64,000 nt of DNA. Origin: Ralstonia pickettii (lineage in GTDB: Bacteria; Pseudomonadota; Gammaproteobacteria; Burkholderiales; Burkholderiaceae). Made by a program: the position numbers and the translations under genes. Shown here in pieces: positions 39,935 through 48,752 of this stretch. The DNA lies in assembly GCF_000607165.1 (NCBI RefSeq), contig NZ_JFZG01000004.1:434001-498000 (forward strand). Reading direction: 5' to 3'. How positions within the stretch are numbered: the first letter of the stretch is position 1; every line of letters starts with the position of its first letter. A model generated the notes under the pieces. The model saw only the letters and a list, made by a program, of their open reading frames with translations, had not been told where the DNA came from and made no database searches.

Positions 39935-40831
39935 TCAAGCCTTGAGTTGCAGGTTGTAGCAGCGGGCGGCGGTGCCACCCCAGAGGTCGGCGCGTTCAGT
40001 GGCGCTCAGTCGCTCTTCGGCCCAGACATGCAGCACGTCGTACACCGTGCCGTATGACGCCGCCAATTGGCACACAGGCCAATCCGACCCAAACATCACG
40101 CGGTTGGGACCGAACACGTCGAGTGCCACGTCAAGGCATTGGCGCGCGTGCTGAACGTCGCGCACGGTCACGCCTTTTCGCCAGTCGGCTTCAGTCAGCA
40201 GGCCGGAAAGCTTGCAGGCGACGTGCGGCATGTCCTTAAGTGGCGCAAGCGCAGCCCGCCACCTTGCCAGCGCCTGCGCATCACGCTCGAACGCTTCAAG
40301 CGGCGGCTTGCCCAGGTGATCCAGCACCAGCAAGTGACGATCGTGCCGGCCGCAGAAATCCACGGCGGGCTCCAGTTGGTGGCCAAACACCAGCACGTCG
40401 TACGTGTAGCCCCAGAGCTGCAGCAACGCGACGCCTTGTTCGAACGTCGGGTCCAATAGAAATGCGGCAACGTCCGGTTCGTCCTGCACGGTGTGCCGGA
40501 AGCCGACCAGTTTGTGCTCACCGCTCCTGGCTTCGAGGCGAGCCTCAAGATCGGCGGCATGCAAGTCTTCCCAGCCGACCACGCCGACAATCCAGTCGTG
40601 CGCAGCGGCGAGGCCCAGCAGAAAATCCGTCTCCTCACGCACCCCGCGCGCCTGGACGGCAATCGCAGCGTCCAGGCGTTGCGCGCGCAGTTCGGGCAGC
40701 AAGTTGGCAGGCAGGCGGTCTTCGGCCAGAGCTTCCATGCCGGGGCCGATCCAGGAATACGCCTCGGGTTGATAGCGCCAGAAATGCTGGTGCGCGTCTA
40801 TTCGTGGCACGGGCAGCGCAGGTACCGTCAT
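39935..40831 (-). CDS. L-fucono-1,5-lactonase (amidohydrolase family)
   Basis: A 298-residue amidohydrolase_2-type protein. IDAHQHFWRY near residue 9 is the HxH metal motif; the late motif is VMFGSDWPVCQLAASY. It opens the lactone made by L-fucose dehydrogenase to L-fuconate. The start codon is 4 bases downstream of the dehydratase stop and its stop is 3 bases before the dehydrogenase, so the three genes are tightly coupled. Family and context agree; the assignment could equally cover L-galactono-lactone. Confidence 0.86.
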   Translation of the reverse strand: MTVPALPVPRIDAHQHFWRYQPEAYSWIGPGMEALAEDRLPANLLPELRAQRLDAAIAVQARGVREETDFLLGLAAAHDWIVGVVGWEDLHAADLEARLEARSGEHKLVGFRHTVQDEPDVAAFLLDPTFEQGVALLQLWGYTYDVLVFGHQLEPAVDFCGRHDRHLLVLDHLGKPPLEAFERDAQALARWRAALAPLKDMPHVACKLSGLLTEADWRKGVTVRDVQHARQCLDVALDVFGPNRVMFGSDWPVCQLAASYGTVYDVLHVWAEERLSATERADLWGGTAARCYNLQLKA

Positions 40832-40835
40832 CGCA

Positions 40836-42113
40836 TCAGCCTCGGAAGCGGTACTGCTCGAGCGATGCCGGTTTCATCGTGATGGAGAAACCCGGTGCCT
40901 GCGGCGGCAGATAGGCGGCGTTGCGTACCACGCAGGGGTCGACAAAGTGCTCGTGCAGGTGGTCGACGTACTCGACCACGCGGCCTTCGCGCGTGCCCGA
41001 CACGCAGATGTAGTCGATCATCGACAGGTGCTGCACGTACTCGCACAGGCCCACGCCGCCGGCATGCGGGCACACCGGCAAGCCGTACTTGGCGGCCAGC
41101 AGCAACACAGCCAGGATCTCGTTCACACCGCCCAGCCGGCACGCGTCGATCTGCACGACATCGATGGCGCCGCGCATGATGAACTGCTTGAAGAGAATGC
41201 GGTTCTGGCACATCTCGCCGGTCGCCACCTTGACGGGGGCAACGGCTTCGCGAACCTTGCGATGGCCTTCCACATCGTCCGGGCTGGTCGGCTCTTCAAT
41301 GAACCACGGCTTGGCGAAACCGAGTTCGCGCACCCAGTCGATGGCCTCCTTGACCTCCCAGACCTGGTTGGCATCGATCATCAGCTCGCGGTCCGGCCCG
41401 AGCACTTCGCGCGCGATCGAGACGCGGCGAATGTCGTCCTTCAGATCGCGCCCGACCTTGAGCTTGATATGGCGGAAACCGCTGTCGACGGCCTCGCGGC
41501 AGAGGCGGCGCAGCTTGTCGTCGTCATAGCCAAGCCAGCCGGCGGACGTGGTGTAGCACGGGTAGCCTTCCTGCTCCAGCGTGCGAATGCGGTCGGCCTT
41601 GCCGGGCGCCTGCTTGCGCAGCAGGTCGAGCGCTTCTTCGGGCGTGATGCCGTCGGTGATATAGCGGAAGTCGATGCAGCGCACGAACGCTTCCGGTGTG
41701 AGATCGGCCACCAGGCGCCACAGCGGCTTGCCTTCGGCCTTGGCCCACAGATCCCACGCTGCATTGACGACGGCGCCCGTCGCCAGATGGATGGCGCCCT
41801 TGTCCGGGCCGATCCAGCGCAACTGGCTGTCGGACGTGACGTGGCGCCAGAAGCGGCCCATGTCTTCACGAATCCAGTCGAGATCCAGCCCTTCCACCAG
41901 ATGACGCATCGCCTCGATGGCAGCGCAGCACACCTCGTTGCCGCGCCCGATGGTGAAGGTCAGGCCGTGGCCTTCCAGGCCCGGCTGGTCAGTCTCCAGG
42001 ATCACGTAGGCCGCGGAGTAATCCGGGTCCGGATTCATCGCGTCGGAGCCATCGAGATGCTGGGAAGTCGGAAAGCGTACGTCCAGCACGCGCAGGGATC
42101 GGATGATGGTCAT
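40836..42113 (-). CDS. L-fuconate dehydratase (enolase superfamily)
   Basis: A 425-residue enolase-superfamily enzyme of the mandelate racemase subgroup. The KxK base is in HIKLKVGRDL near residue 218; metal ligands are in MIDANQVW, IEEPTSPDD and VATGEMCQN; the catalytic His is in CPHAGGVGLCEYVQH. These and the N-terminal RFPTSQHLDGSDAMNPDPDY are typical of L-fuconate dehydratase, which gives 2-keto-3-deoxy-L-fuconate. ATG 42113 is fixed by the family N terminus; the open frame further upstream is a shadow of the next gene. The ribosome site is weak. Confidence 0.92.
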   Translation of the reverse strand: MTIIRSLRVLDVRFPTSQHLDGSDAMNPDPDYSAAYVILETDQPGLEGHGLTFTIGRGNEVCCAAIEAMRHLVEGLDLDWIREDMGRFWRHVTSDSQLRWIGPDKGAIHLATGAVVNAAWDLWAKAEGKPLWRLVADLTPEAFVRCIDFRYITDGITPEEALDLLRKQAPGKADRIRTLEQEGYPCYTTSAGWLGYDDDKLRRLCREAVDSGFRHIKLKVGRDLKDDIRRVSIAREVLGPDRELMIDANQVWEVKEAIDWVRELGFAKPWFIEEPTSPDDVEGHRKVREAVAPVKVATGEMCQNRILFKQFIMRGAIDVVQIDACRLGGVNEILAVLLLAAKYGLPVCPHAGGVGLCEYVQHLSMIDYICVSGTREGRVVEYVDHLHEHFVDPCVVRNAAYLPPQAPGFSITMKPASLEQYRFRG

Positions 42114-42148
42114 GAGTATCGTGTTCGGGATTGCGGAATGCGTGCCCT

Positions 42149-43009
42149 TCAGCCTTGCGCGTTCACCGTGCGCTGGCACTGCTCGCCCAAGCCCTGGATG
42201 CCCAGGCGCATGGTCTGGCCGGCGCGCAGATAGACCGGCGGCTTCTGCCCTAGCCCCACGCCCGGCGGGGTGCCGGTGGAAATCACATCGCCCGGTTGCA
42301 GGCTCATGAAGCGGCTCAGGTAGCTCACCAGATGCGCCACGCCAAACACCATGGTCGACGTCGATCCGTTCTGGTAGCGATGCCCGTCCACCTCCAGCCA
42401 CAGATGCAGCGCTTGCGGGTTGGGCACCTCGTCTGCGGTGACCAGCCACGGGCCGATGGGGCCGAAGGTGTCGCAGCCCTTGCCCTTGTCCCACGTGCCG
42501 CCGCGCTCGAGCTGGTATTCGCGCTCCGACACATCGTTGATGACGCAGTAGCCCGCCACGTGCGCGAGCGCATCCGCCTCGCTGATGTACCGGCCGCCCT
42601 TGCCGATCACCACGCCAAGCTCGACTTCCCAATCGGTCTTCACCGAGCCACGCGGTATTTCAACGTCATCGTCCGGGCCGCAGATGGCGCTGGTCCATTT
42701 GCCGAAGACGACCGGCTCGGCCGGCACTTCGGCGCCGGTTTCAGCAGCATGGTCGGAGTAGTTCAGCCCGATGCAGATGAACTTGCCCACGTTGCCCACG
42801 CAGGCGCCCAGGCGCAGGCCCGCTTGCGGCGTGCCATCGACGATGGGCAGGCGGCTGATGTCCAGCGTGCGCAGGTGAGCCAGGCTCTCGGGCAGCAGCG
42901 CAGCGCCGCCGATGTCGTCAATCACGGCGGACAGGTCGCGCACTTGCCCTTGTGCATCGAGCAGGCCGGGCTTTTCCTGGCCCTTGGGGCCGTAGCGGAG
43001 GAGTTTCAT
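42149..43009 (-). CDS. Fumarylacetoacetate hydrolase-family enzyme (2,4-diketo-3-deoxy-L-fuconate hydrolase)
   Basis: A 286-residue FAH-family protein. The metal site is in DWEVELGVVIGKGG (the two glutamates) and GLNYSDHAAETG carries the His; LVSYLSRFMSLQPGDVISTG is also typical. In the L-fucose pathway this type of enzyme splits 2,4-diketo-3-deoxy-L-fuconate to pyruvate and L-lactate. It lies between the dehydratase and the second dehydrogenase. ATG 43009 follows a weak ribosome site and is where the family sequence starts (MKLLRYGPKGQEKPG). Confidence 0.87.
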   Translation of the reverse strand: MKLLRYGPKGQEKPGLLDAQGQVRDLSAVIDDIGGAALLPESLAHLRTLDISRLPIVDGTPQAGLRLGACVGNVGKFICIGLNYSDHAAETGAEVPAEPVVFGKWTSAICGPDDDVEIPRGSVKTDWEVELGVVIGKGGRYISEADALAHVAGYCVINDVSEREYQLERGGTWDKGKGCDTFGPIGPWLVTADEVPNPQALHLWLEVDGHRYQNGSTSTMVFGVAHLVSYLSRFMSLQPGDVISTGTPPGVGLGQKPPVYLRAGQTMRLGIQGLGEQCQRTVNAQG

Positions 43010-43045
43010 CGTGTTGTCTTTGTGGACTGCAATCAAACAAACCAA

Positions 43046-43795
43046 TCAGTTGGACCAGCCGCCGTCGATCACGCAGCAAGTGCCGGTCGTGAAGCGGGAC
43101 TCATCCGAAGCCAGGTAGGTCGCCAGCGCGGCGATCTCGTCTGTCGTGCCGACGCGGCCCATCGGCTGGCGCGCAACGAAGGCTGCGCGGACGGTGTCGA
43201 TCGGCACGTTCTGTTCCTGCGCTTGCGTGGCAATGCGCTGCTCGAGCGAGGGAGACTCCACCGTGCCCGGGCAGATGGCGTTGCAGCGAATGCCGCGCGC
43301 CACAAAGTCGGCGGCAATCGCCTTGGTCATCCCGATGACAGCGGCCTTGGTCGTGCCATACACGAAGCGGTTCGGTACGCCCTTCACGCTTGATGCGGCA
43401 GAGGCCATGTTGATGATCGACGCGCCGCCGTTGTCCAGCATCTTCGGCAACAGCGCACGCGTCAGGCGGTACATCGATGTCACGTTGAGCTGCCACGAGA
43501 ACGCCCAGTCGTCCTCCGAACATTCGAGGATGCTGCCGGGGTGCACGAAGCCCGCGCAGTTGAACAGCGCATCGAAAGCAGCTTCTTCGCGTGCCAGGAT
43601 GGCAACGGCATTGGCGTCCGTCACGTCCAGGCGCAAGGTGCGGACGCCGGCGGTCTCTGCCAGCGTGGCCAACGCCTCTGCATTGATATCGGTGGCGAGC
43701 ACCTGCGCGCCCTCTCTTGCAAACATCATCGCGCTCGCCCGGCCAATACCCTGCCCAGCCGCCGTCACGAGGATGCGTTTTCCTTGGAGTCTCAT
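43046..43795 (-). CDS. 2-keto-3-deoxy-L-fuconate dehydrogenase (SDR family)
   Basis: A 249-residue short-chain dehydrogenase. VTAAGQGIGRA is the cofactor loop, with N in FNCAGFVH, Ser in NMASAASSV and Tyr/Lys in FVYGTTKAAV. The family member in fucose clusters oxidises 2-keto-3-deoxy-L-fuconate at C4 to the 2,4-diketo acid. It precedes the diketo-acid hydrolase by 36 bases. ATG 43795 has TCCAAGGAAAACG in the gene but a weak upstream site; a strong intercistronic hairpin at 43887-43917 lies between it and the upstream binding-protein gene. Confidence 0.86.
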   Translation of the reverse strand: MRLQGKRILVTAAGQGIGRASAMMFAREGAQVLATDINAEALATLAETAGVRTLRLDVTDANAVAILAREEAAFDALFNCAGFVHPGSILECSEDDWAFSWQLNVTSMYRLTRALLPKMLDNGGASIINMASAASSVKGVPNRFVYGTTKAAVIGMTKAIAADFVARGIRCNAICPGTVESPSLEQRIATQAQEQNVPIDTVRAAFVARQPMGRVGTTDEIAALATYLASDESRFTTGTCCVIDGGWSN

Positions 43796-43886
43796 TGCGT
43801 CTGCGTTCCGGCGCGGGCCACGTTGGCGGTGGCCCATTCCGGCAATGGAGTTAAAACACTGCGCCGTTCAGGAAAGGGATTCAGCC

Positions 43887-43917
43887 GGCATGGCGGCGAA
43901 CGACGCTCCGCCATGCC
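43887..43917 (-). other. Strong intercistronic hairpin in the fucose operon
   Basis: A ten-pair perfect stem, GGCATGGCGG-N11-CCGCCATGCC, 18 bases after the binding-protein stop. No T tract follows on the minus strand. It may stabilise the upstream mRNA (high binding-protein level) or reduce read-through to the catabolic genes. Confidence 0.6.
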
Positions 43918-43935
43918 CCTTGTTGCGATGAATCG

Positions 43936-44883
43936 TCAGTACAGGACGTTCTTGGCCTCAGGCGAATCGAGGTTCTGCTTGTTGACCATCATCACGCCCG
44001 TGTCGACCTGCTTCTGCACGGGCTTCTTCTCGATCACGCTGACGACCGTTTCGATGCCCTTGTAGCCCATCTGGTACGAGCTTTGGACGGCGATTGCGCG
44101 GATCGTGCCGTCGCGCACGAAGCCCTGCAGGTCCTGGTTGCCATCAAAGCCGATGGCCGCCACCTTGCCGCTCTTGCCCGACTGCTGCAGCGCGCGCCCC
44201 ATCCCGACCGCCGTTGGTTCGTTCGCACCAAAGATGCCCTTCAGATCGGGATTGGCGGCCAGCACGTCCGTCGTCTGGTTCAGCGCCGTTGCCATTTGCG
44301 ATTGCGAGTAGAACGGCCCAACGATCTGCAGCTTCGAATGCGTCTCGATGTATTTCTTGAAGCCGCCCACGCGGCCGATTTCGGACCCCGCGCCCGGCAC
44401 ATAAGACATGATCGCGATCTTGCCGGTCTGGCCGACGGCCTCGATCATCGCCTTCGCGCACAACTCACCCGCCTTCGCGTTATCGGTCGACAGGAACGAC
44501 TGGTAATACTGCTTGCCTGAATCGGACACCATCGAGTCGATCAGCACCACCGGGATGTGCGCTTCCCATGCCTTCTTCATCGCCGGCACCAGCGCATCCG
44601 GGTCTGACGGCGCGAGGACAATGCCCGCGACATGCCGGTTGACCGCGTTCTCGACCATGTTCACTTCGTCGGCAATGGCCGATTCTGCTGCCGGCCCCTG
44701 GAAGGTCATCGTGTAGCCCTTCGCGTTGCCCATGGCGGCCGTCGCGCCCTTCTGAACGTTCTGCCAGTAGTTGGAATTTGCCGATTTCACGATCACGGCA
44801 ATTTCACCGCCTGCCGCCTGCGCATAGGCAGAGAACAGTGCACACGTTGCTGCAACCACCGCCAGTACGGAAAACTTCTTCAT
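43936..44883 (-). CDS. Sugar ABC transporter periplasmic substrate-binding protein (RbsB-like)
   Basis: A 315-residue protein with a signal peptide (MKKFSVLAVVAATCALFSAY, cleavage after AQA) and a periplasmic_binding_4 domain. IAVIVKSANSNYWQN opens domain I, and VLAPSDPDALVPAMKKA and IFGANEPTAVGMGRALQQSG follow. Such proteins bind a pentose or hexose in the periplasm; in this operon L-fucose (and perhaps L-galactose) is the likely ligand. The start has AAGGAGTGAGAC upstream, the best ribosome site of the operon. Confidence 0.9.
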   Translation of the reverse strand: MKKFSVLAVVAATCALFSAYAQAAGGEIAVIVKSANSNYWQNVQKGATAAMGNAKGYTMTFQGPAAESAIADEVNMVENAVNRHVAGIVLAPSDPDALVPAMKKAWEAHIPVVLIDSMVSDSGKQYYQSFLSTDNAKAGELCAKAMIEAVGQTGKIAIMSYVPGAGSEIGRVGGFKKYIETHSKLQIVGPFYSQSQMATALNQTTDVLAANPDLKGIFGANEPTAVGMGRALQQSGKSGKVAAIGFDGNQDLQGFVRDGTIRAIAVQSSYQMGYKGIETVVSVIEKKPVQKQVDTGVMMVNKQNLDSPEAKNVLY

Positions 44884-44918
44884 GTCTCACTCCTTGGTTT
44901 TGGTTTGAACTTCTCGAC

Positions 44919-45950
44919 TCACAACTTGCGGTTTCTGAGCTGATCGATCCAGACGGTGCCAAGGATGACCACGCCGATGATGATCTGCTGGATAAAACTC
45001 GATACGCCGTTCATGTTGAGCCCGTTGCGCAACACGCCGATCACGAACGCGCCAATGGCCGTGCCCGAGACCGTTCCGACACCGCCCATCAGCGACGTCC
45101 CGCCGATGACGGCGCTGGCAATCGCATCAAGTTCGTACATCACGCCCTCGTTCGGTTGTGCGGTCACGAGGCGAGACATCAGCACGCACCCGGCCATCCC
45201 TGCCAGCAAGCCCGATAGCACATACGTGAACAGCTTCACGCCTTGCACATTTACACCCGACAAGCGAGCTGCTTCGGCGTTCGAGCCGACTGCATAGATG
45301 TGGCGACCCAGTGAAGTCCGTGAGAGCAGCACGGAGACAGCGATGAACAGCGCAAGCATGATCACCACCGGGTAAGGAATGCCGGGGAAGACCGTGTCCG
45401 GAAAGCCGTCTGCCCCAATGTGCGAGATGCGGAACAGTGCGCCGTTGCCGAGTTCGCCGAAAGCATCTCCCAGGCCCGAGACAGGACGGGCGCCCGTGAT
45501 CTGCAGGGCCACGCCGCGCGCCACCAGCATCATGCCCAGCGTGGCAATAAAGGGCGGCAGGCCCATCCTGGTGATACAGATACCGTTGACCCATCCGCAC
45601 ACGCCGCCAACCAGCACGCCGGCCAGCATGGCAATCGGAACAGGTACGCCCATCTTGACGAGCAAGGCCGCCACCACGCCAGAGAGCGCCAGCACCGAGC
45701 CCACCGACAAGTCAATGCCACCGGTGATGATCACGCACGTGGCGGCGACGCCCAGGTAGGCAATCGACGTGACCTGCAGTGCGACGGTCATGAAGTTGCC
45801 GACCGAAAAGAAGGCCGCGCTGGTTGCGGAAAACGCAATCACAAGCGCCACCAGGCTACCGAGCGCTGCAAACTTTTGGATCAGGTCCCGATGGTGTTGC
45901 TTGCTCTGCTTTTTCACGGCCTGCGGCTGATCTGATGTCATTTCAAGCAT
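44919..45950 (-). CDS. Sugar ABC transporter permease (RbsC-like)
   Basis: A 343-residue membrane protein of the BPD_transp_2 family with about ten hydrophobic helices. ITGGIDLSVGSVLALSGVVA and GRHIYAVGSNAEAARLSGVN are hallmark segments of ribose-type permeases. The start is ATG 45950, which has GGAAG before it and overlaps the ATPase stop by 8 bases; ATG 45941 is possible but lacks a ribosome site. It forms the channel with the ATPase at 45943 and the binding protein at 43936. Confidence 0.91.
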   Translation of the reverse strand: MLEMTSDQPQAVKKQSKQHHRDLIQKFAALGSLVALVIAFSATSAAFFSVGNFMTVALQVTSIAYLGVAATCVIITGGIDLSVGSVLALSGVVAALLVKMGVPVPIAMLAGVLVGGVCGWVNGICITRMGLPPFIATLGMMLVARGVALQITGARPVSGLGDAFGELGNGALFRISHIGADGFPDTVFPGIPYPVVIMLALFIAVSVLLSRTSLGRHIYAVGSNAEAARLSGVNVQGVKLFTYVLSGLLAGMAGCVLMSRLVTAQPNEGVMYELDAIASAVIGGTSLMGGVGTVSGTAIGAFVIGVLRNGLNMNGVSSFIQQIIIGVVILGTVWIDQLRNRKL

Positions 45951-47490
45951 GTGTTCTTCCTGATGCGTAATGCAGAATTTCTTCCTGGTTTGTCTTCCGT
46001 GTTTCCAGGACTGCGGTAATGCGGCCTTCATGAAAGACGGCAATTCGATCTGTCATGCCCAGCAGTTCCGGCAGCTCCGAGCTGATCAGCACGACACCGA
46101 CACCGTCGGCGGCGAGTTCGTCCATCAGCCCATAAATCGCGTACTTGGCGCCGACGTCGATGCCCCGCGTCGGCTCATCGAAAAACAGGATGCGCGAACC
46201 GCGATACAGCCATTTGCCGATCACGATCTTCTGTTGATTGCCGCCTGAGAGATTGCGCACCGTCTGCCCGACGGACGGCGTGCGGATGTTCAGCTCGCGC
46301 ACGTAGCGCTGCGCCACGGCGGTCTCTTCGGAAAAGCGCAGAAAGCCATGCGATGAAATCGCCCGGACATTGGCCAGGGTGATATTCACGGCCACCGGCA
46401 TCGACAACGCCAGACCGTCCTTCTTTCTGTCCTCTGACAGGTAGGCAATGCCTTGCCGGATGGCCTCGCGCGGGGAGCGGATCGTGACCGGCGTGTCGCC
46501 CAGCTTGATCGATCCGGAATCGAGCCGTTCCGCTCCGAAAATGGCACGCGCCACCTCCGTGCGCCCCGCGCCCATCAAGCCGGCAAAACCGAGAATCTCG
46601 CCCTTGCGCAGCTCGAACGACACCGGGCCGAAGACGCCTGCGCGGCTCAGTGCGTTCACGCGCAACAACACCTCGTCGGTCGGTACCGATTTGCGCGCGG
46701 GAAAGACATCGTCGAGTGAGCGGCCGACCATCCGCGCGACGATCTCGTTGACACTGGTGGAAGCGAAATCGCTCGTGGCGATATGGCGGCCGTCACGGAG
46801 CACCGTCACGCGATCGACGATCTCGGCCATCTCATCCAGTCGGTGCGAGATGTAGAGAATCGCCACGCCATCGGCGCGCAACTCCTTGATGATGCGAAAC
46901 AGCTGAACAGTTTCGGATTCCGTGAGCGAAGACGTGGGCTCGTCCATGATCAGCACACGCGCGTTGAGCGAGAGCGCCTTGGCAATCTCCACCATCTGTT
47001 GCTGCGCGATCGACAGCGCGCTGACCAGCGTGGTCGGCTCGACGGCCAGACCGATCCGCTGCAGATAGCTCCGTGCGTTAGTGTTGAGCTTGCGGTAATC
47101 AATGAACGGGCCGCGCTTGGGCTCGCGCGCCAGGAAGATGTTCTCTGCCACCGACAGATGCGGCACGAGATTCAGCTCCTGATGGATGATCGCAATGCCG
47201 GCCGCCTGCGCCTCGGATGTCGACGCAAACCGCACCGCTTCACCCCGGTACGAGATGACGCCATCGTCTGCGGTGTACTGGCCGCTGATGATTTTCATCA
47301 GGGTGGATTTGCCGGCACCGTTCTCGCCGCAGACGGCATGGACTTCGCCCACGCGCAGATCCAGATCCACACCATCCAGCGCAACGACGCCGGGAAAGCG
47401 TTTGCCGATGCGCTGCAAGCAAAGAATCTCTTGCAACATCGACGATCTGGAGCTGCTTACGTGCGTGGGCACGGCATCAGCACTGCTCAT
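45943..47490 (-). CDS. Sugar ABC transporter ATP-binding protein, two-domain (RbsA-like)
   Basis: A 515-residue ATPase with two ABC domains. The first has Walker A GENGAGKSTLMK and DEPTSSLTESE. The second keeps LSGGNQQK and DEPTRGIDVGAKYAI but its Walker A is the degenerate GLMGAGRTEVAR, as in RbsA and other carbohydrate importers of this type. It is the first gene of the ten-gene L-fucose operon. ATG 47490 has GGAG upstream; the operator at 47580-47594 lies 90 bases before it. Confidence 0.92.
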   Translation of the reverse strand: MSSADAVPTHVSSSRSSMLQEILCLQRIGKRFPGVVALDGVDLDLRVGEVHAVCGENGAGKSTLMKIISGQYTADDGVISYRGEAVRFASTSEAQAAGIAIIHQELNLVPHLSVAENIFLAREPKRGPFIDYRKLNTNARSYLQRIGLAVEPTTLVSALSIAQQQMVEIAKALSLNARVLIMDEPTSSLTESETVQLFRIIKELRADGVAILYISHRLDEMAEIVDRVTVLRDGRHIATSDFASTSVNEIVARMVGRSLDDVFPARKSVPTDEVLLRVNALSRAGVFGPVSFELRKGEILGFAGLMGAGRTEVARAIFGAERLDSGSIKLGDTPVTIRSPREAIRQGIAYLSEDRKKDGLALSMPVAVNITLANVRAISSHGFLRFSEETAVAQRYVRELNIRTPSVGQTVRNLSGGNQQKIVIGKWLYRGSRILFFDEPTRGIDVGAKYAIYGLMDELAADGVGVVLISSELPELLGMTDRIAVFHEGRITAVLETRKTNQEEILHYASGRTHA

Positions 47491-47579
47491 CGTGGTCTCC
47501 GTTGTGTTGCGAGGCTCTGATCTTCCGCTCGACGCACTGGTAAGTCCAGTTTGGAGCGATTCGAGCAAGCCAAGCATTT

Positions 47580-47594
47580 TTTGGTCAAACCAAT
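47580..47594. promoter_or_regulatory. Operator-like palindrome upstream of the fucose operon
   Basis: TTTGGTCAAACCAAT, matching 12 of 15 positions of the palindrome at 48622-48636. The pattern TGGTC-N-(G/A)ACCA is typical of FCD-type GntR regulators, and such a regulator is encoded 143 bases to the right. Confidence 0.6.
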
Positions 47595-47736
47595 ATCACT
47601 TATAACGTACCTGCCTGACCACTAGTGCAAACCCTGAAGTGTTGCTGACACCAGTCTAGACAACGGCTGGCGGTGCCCATGCTAGACTCGAAGCACATCC
47701 ATGCGCGGCAACGCCCGCGCCAAAAAACACACCACA

Positions 47737-48444
47737 ATGAAGCAGACAGAGCCAAAGCGGCTTTACCAATCTGTAGCCGCGCAGATTCTCGCGCTGATCC
47801 AACAGGAAAAGCTCGGACCGGGCACACGCTTGCCTCCCGAGCGCGAACTGGCGCAGACGCTGGGCGTATCGCGCCCGTCGCTGCGCGAGGCATTGATCGC
47901 CCTGGAGATTGGCGGCCAGGTTGAGATCCGCATGGGTTCCGGTGTGTATGTGCAAGACGCAAGCGCGGCGAGCGAGAATGCGGCCATTCCGTCGCTGGGC
48001 GAAAGCCCCTCCGAACTGATGCAAGCCCGGGCCGTTCTTGAAGGCGACGTGATCACGCTCGCCACGGGGCGCCTGACGGCGGCCACGCTCGACAAGCTCC
48101 AGCGCACCATCGACCGCATGAAGAAACTTGCATCGGGGGGGAAGTCGCCCACCGATGCCGACCGCCAGTTCCACATGCTGATTGCCGAGACCGCCGGCAA
48201 TTCGGTCCTCAGCCGATTCGTGGCCGAGCTGTTCGATAGTCGCCATGACCCGCTGGCCATGGCCATCCGCGACCATGCAGAGGGCGAATCAAGCTGGCAT
48301 GCGGCGGTGCACGAACACGAAGAGATTCTGAAGGCGTTGCAGGCGGGCGATCCCATCGCGGCGCAAACCGCCATGCGCGCGCACTTAAAGGCGTCGGAAG
48401 AACGCTGGATCGCGGGCGCCATTCAGCAAGACAGCGCACAGTAA
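47737..48444 (+). CDS. GntR-family regulator, FCD (FadR) subfamily
   Basis: A 235-residue regulator. The N-terminal winged helix is KRLYQSVAAQILALIQQEKL through LPPERELAQTLGVSRPSLRE, and an all-helical FCD effector domain follows (DADRQFHMLIAETAGNSVLS, typical metal/effector histidines). It sits between the two sugar operons and probably represses both until a sugar acid binds. ATG 47737 (MKQTEPKRLYQ) fits the family; ATG 47701 would add 12 basic residues, but a possible extended -10 (TG-C-TAGACT, 47680-47688) would put the RNA start almost on it. Confidence 0.87.
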   Translation: MKQTEPKRLYQSVAAQILALIQQEKLGPGTRLPPERELAQTLGVSRPSLREALIALEIGGQVEIRMGSGVYVQDASAASENAAIPSLGESPSELMQARAVLEGDVITLATGRLTAATLDKLQRTIDRMKKLASGGKSPTDADRQFHMLIAETAGNSVLSRFVAELFDSRHDPLAMAIRDHAEGESSWHAAVHEHEEILKALQAGDPIAAQTAMRAHLKASEERWIAGAIQQDSAQ

Positions 48445-48517
48445 CCGCCCTCACCCCATGCGCGGCCCGCCCGCAGCCGCGCAATCCTTCCCTCCCCGCC
48501 CCATCGCTCCCGCCCAA

Positions 48518-48532
48518 TGCGGTCTGACCAAA
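48518..48532. promoter_or_regulatory. Weaker copy of the GntR-type operator
   Basis: TGCGGTCTGACCAAA shares the GGTCTGACCAA core with the palindrome at 48622-48636 (11 of 15 positions). The two centres are 104 bases apart, close to ten helical turns, so looping is possible. Confidence 0.42.
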
Positions 48533-48552
48533 TTTCAGACTACCTCGCCTTT

Positions 48553-48575
48553 CCCCCTTGAAAACAAGGGATTTT
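48553..48575 (+). terminator. Possible terminator of the GntR regulator gene
   Basis: CCCTTG-AAAA-CAAGGG followed by ATTTTC. The stem is six pairs and the T tract is short, so termination would be partial. Confidence 0.45.
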
Positions 48576-48621
48576 CAGCATCAGGGTTTCCCCCATCAAG
48601 GATTTTCCCGCAAGATGTTAA

Positions 48622-48636
48622 ATTGGTCTGACCAAT
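48622..48636. promoter_or_regulatory. Perfect GntR/FCD-type operator palindrome
   Basis: ATTGGTC-T-GACCAAT, a perfect 15-base palindrome. It overlaps a likely extended -10 element (TG-T-TAAATT, 48616-48624), so a bound repressor would block the promoter of the L-galactonate branch genes. Confidence 0.68.
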
Positions 48637-48752
48637 AGGTGAGGCCTGTTTGGCATGACCAGTTGCCCAAGATGTGCGAATTGATTCCTTCAACTTGGTG
48701 CAGTGCACGCGCGCAATCAAACCTCACCTCATCCACTCAAGGAGACCGGAAG

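Noticed and set aside
42114-42632. Extension of the fuconate dehydratase frame upstream of ATG 42113
   Set aside because: The enolase-family N terminus begins at 42113, and the extension lies out of frame inside the hydrolase gene.
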